Origin: Flagellimonas sp. MMG031 | GTDB taxonomy: Bacteria > Bacteroidota > Bacteroidia > Flavobacteriales > Flavobacteriaceae | Assembly (NCBI RefSeq): GCF_040112705.1 | Contig: NZ_CP157804.1 | Span: 374,501-438,500 of the forward strand | Length of the DNA: 64,000 nucleotides | Direction of reading: 5' to 3' | Shown here: positions 62,776 to 64,000 of the stretch, in pieces | How positions within the stretch are numbered: position 1 is the first letter of the stretch | Layout: every line of letters begins with the position of its first letter | Made by a program: the position numbers and the translations under genes | Notes under the pieces: generated by a model | The model's database searches: none | The model's input: the letters and a program-made list of their open reading frames with translations, nothing else | What the model was told of the DNA's origin: nothing

Positions 62776-63686
62776 TGAGCAAAAGAACCTTGGCCATTTT
62801 GGCCGCCATAGGCGCCACTGTTATCTACGGGATCAACCACACCGTAGCCAAGGGAGTCATGCCCATGCACGTTCAACCCTTCGGGTTTATCTTTCTTCGT
62901 GTAGGCGGGGCAGCCATCCTTTTTTGGTTGATTTCAATTTTGGGTCCAAAGCAAAAAATTGAAAAACGCGATTGGGGGCGTTTATTCTTCTGTTCCCTTT
63001 TGGGAATGAGCATCAATATGCTATCCTTTTTTAAGGGCCTCCAACTATCCACACCTATTAATAGCGCTGTACTTGTAACCATCACCCCTATCATCGTTGT
63101 GGTGATTTCCGCTCTGTTTTTACGCGAGAAAATTACGCTCAACAAGGGATTGGGGATTGCTATGGGTTTTGTAGGTGCGCTGGGTCTTATTTTGTTTGGG
63201 GCAGAAATACGCCAAGATGCCCCCAACATTCCTTTGGGAAACTCTTTGTTCATTCTTAATGCGACAGCGTACGGTGCCTACTTGGTGGTGGTAAAAAAAC
63301 TGATTGAAAAATATCACCCATTCACATTGATGAAATGGTTATTTAGCATTGCCTTTATCGTCAATTTGCCCATCACCTTACCCGAGGTACTCGAAATTGA
63401 ATGGTCGACCATGCCTCTTTGGGCTTATGGATCTGTTGCCTTTGTGGTCATCGGCACTACTTTTTTGACCTATCTCTTCAATATTTTTGCCTTGACCGAA
63501 CTCAAAGCGTCGTCTGTAGGGGCCTTTGTGTATATGCAGCCCTTGGTCGGTATTTTATTTGCGCTTTCCTCCGGCAAGGACCATCTCACCCTCATCAAAA
63601 TTTTGGCCATGGCCTTTGTGCTAGTAGGCGTTTATTTGGCCAGCAAAAAACCACGAAGAGGCATCAAGCACCCAAAAGAGGCCTAA
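62775..63686 (+). CDS. EamA/DMT-family transporter
   Basis: A 303-residue inner-membrane protein with ten predicted helices in two EamA repeats: ILAAIGATVIYGINHTVAKGVMPMHVQPFGFIFLRV, INSAVLVTITPIIVVVISALFLREKI, then a second repeat from FILNATAYGAYLVVVKKLI to ASSVGAFVYMQPLVGILFAL. DMT transporters export or exchange small metabolites such as amino acids; the substrate is not predictable. The start is ATG at 62775, overlapping the ArsC-like stop; the TTG at 62772 inside that stop context is not needed. Confidence 0.92.
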   Translation: MSKRTLAILAAIGATVIYGINHTVAKGVMPMHVQPFGFIFLRVGGAAILFWLISILGPKQKIEKRDWGRLFFCSLLGMSINMLSFFKGLQLSTPINSAVLVTITPIIVVVISALFLREKITLNKGLGIAMGFVGALGLILFGAEIRQDAPNIPLGNSLFILNATAYGAYLVVVKKLIEKYHPFTLMKWLFSIAFIVNLPITLPEVLEIEWSTMPLWAYGSVAFVVIGTTFLTYLFNIFALTELKASSVGAFVYMQPLVGILFALSSGKDHLTLIKILAMAFVLVGVYLASKKPRRGIKHPKEA

Positions 63687-63692
63687 AAGAAA

Positions 63693-64000
63693 TTATAAAA
63701 TCTCGATGTCCTTTGGCTTCTGAACGTGCTTCCGCGTATCTTCCTTGGTCAAAATCTTGAAGTCCTCCGTTTTTTCCATGGATTCAAAAGCATTCAAAAA
63801 CTCCTCGGGCAATCCGGTAAGTTTTCTGTTCTTTAAATCGATCCAGGCTCCCATCATTTCGCAACGCGCAAAGTTTTTCCCGTTGTGGTCGTAAAAATTA
63901 TGCCTAAACTCAAAGAACATCCCATCATTGCTCATTCCGGCAAACTCCAAAGAGACCTTGACGGGCATGCCTGGGAAAGCTTCCTTAAAATAATAGACGT
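63693..64000 (-). CDS. Acyl-CoA thioesterase-like (4HBT) protein, C-terminal part (cut by window edge)
   Basis: The frame stays open to the window edge; the visible 102 residues begin VYYFKEAFPGMPVKVSLEF at the right edge, upstream of the first internal ATG at 63968, and continue SNDGMFFEFRHNFYDHNGKNFARCEMMGAWIDL. These are the beta-strand and the long hot-dog helix context of a 4-hydroxybenzoyl-CoA-thioesterase-like fold. The C-terminus LTGLPEEFLNAFESM is typical for YbgC-like proteins. The N-terminal catalytic Asp region lies outside the window. Convergent with the EamA gene, 6 bp apart. Confidence 0.8.
   Translation of the reverse strand, partial: VYYFKEAFPGMPVKVSLEFAGMSNDGMFFEFRHNFYDHNGKNFARCEMMGAWIDLKNRKLTGLPEEFLNAFESMEKTEDFKILTKEDTRKHVQKPKDIEIL

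Overview
The window looks like a chromosomal segment of a marine-type member of the Flavobacteriaceae (Bacteroidota), close in character to the Muricauda/Flagellimonas group. The signs are four TonB-dependent receptors, Bacteroidota-specific families (DUF4270, DUF5689, DUF3108, SbsA-like Ig lipoproteins), a large type-2-like isoleucyl-tRNA synthetase, short lipoprotein signals ending in Ser-Cys, almost no Shine-Dalgarno sequences, and upstream boxes fitting the Bacteroidota -7 element TAnnTTTG. I see no rRNA, tRNA, insertion sequence, prophage or CRISPR array. Most of it is housekeeping core with small accessory insertions.

Layout. 1-3.5 kb (minus): a truncated starch-synthase-like protein, a DUF4270 lipoprotein and the start of glmS. 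3.5-10.6 kb (plus): panC, panD, an LPG-synthase/flippase-like membrane protein, an esterase-fold protein that lacks its serine, radA and a PQQ/cytochrome c dehydrogenase. 10.6-12.5 kb (minus): aldo/keto reductase and exonuclease III. 12.6-19.4 kb (plus): isochorismatase-like hydrolase, TonB receptor, DUF1801 and GyrI-like proteins, an sdpR/sdpI pair with a clear operator, DUF3124 lipoprotein, formate-THF ligase. 19.5-22 kb (minus): glyS and a membrane coiled-coil protein. 22-24.4 kb (plus): comF and an Ig-like lipoprotein. 24.4-28 kb (minus): katG, an ankyrin protein with a frameshifted tail, and a nitrilase. 28.2-34.6 kb: a SYLF protein, then a TonB receptor / DUF5689-lamin-tail lipoprotein pair divergent from a secreted EEP-family nuclease/phosphatase, a plausible nucleic-acid or phosphodiester scavenging locus. 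34.7-43.3 kb (minus): small membrane protein, Oar-like receptor, and the compact operon DUF3108 - tryptophan-dioxygenase-like - M23 peptidase - pgi. 43.4-43.5 kb: a probable structured RNA. 43.7-47.7 kb (minus): uvrC and a patatin-barrel fusion. 47.7-48.2 kb: a gap holding a 29-residue membrane peptide gene and repeated upstream motifs. 48.2-53.9 kb: formyl-THF cyclo-ligase (plus), then lspA, an adhesin-like protein, a DksA-like protein and ileS (minus). 54-64 kb: a helical repeat lipoprotein, TonB receptor, recO, gdhA, a trans-sulfuration enzyme, and smaller genes up to a thioesterase cut by the window edge.

The most interesting items are the candidate three-hairpin RNA at 43413-43516 with its own promoter and terminator in front of the DUF3108-pgi operon; the GXHH-swapped signature motif of IleRS; the receptor/DUF5689/EEP locus; the small peptide gene with 20-bp-phased direct repeats; and two small genes whose C-termini are disrupted by frameshifts (ankyrin gene, 7-bp duplication; two-helix membrane protein, one base). 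Starts were moved inward from the longest open frame wherever a signal peptide or the family N-terminus indicated it. All family assignments come from reading motifs, not from database searches.
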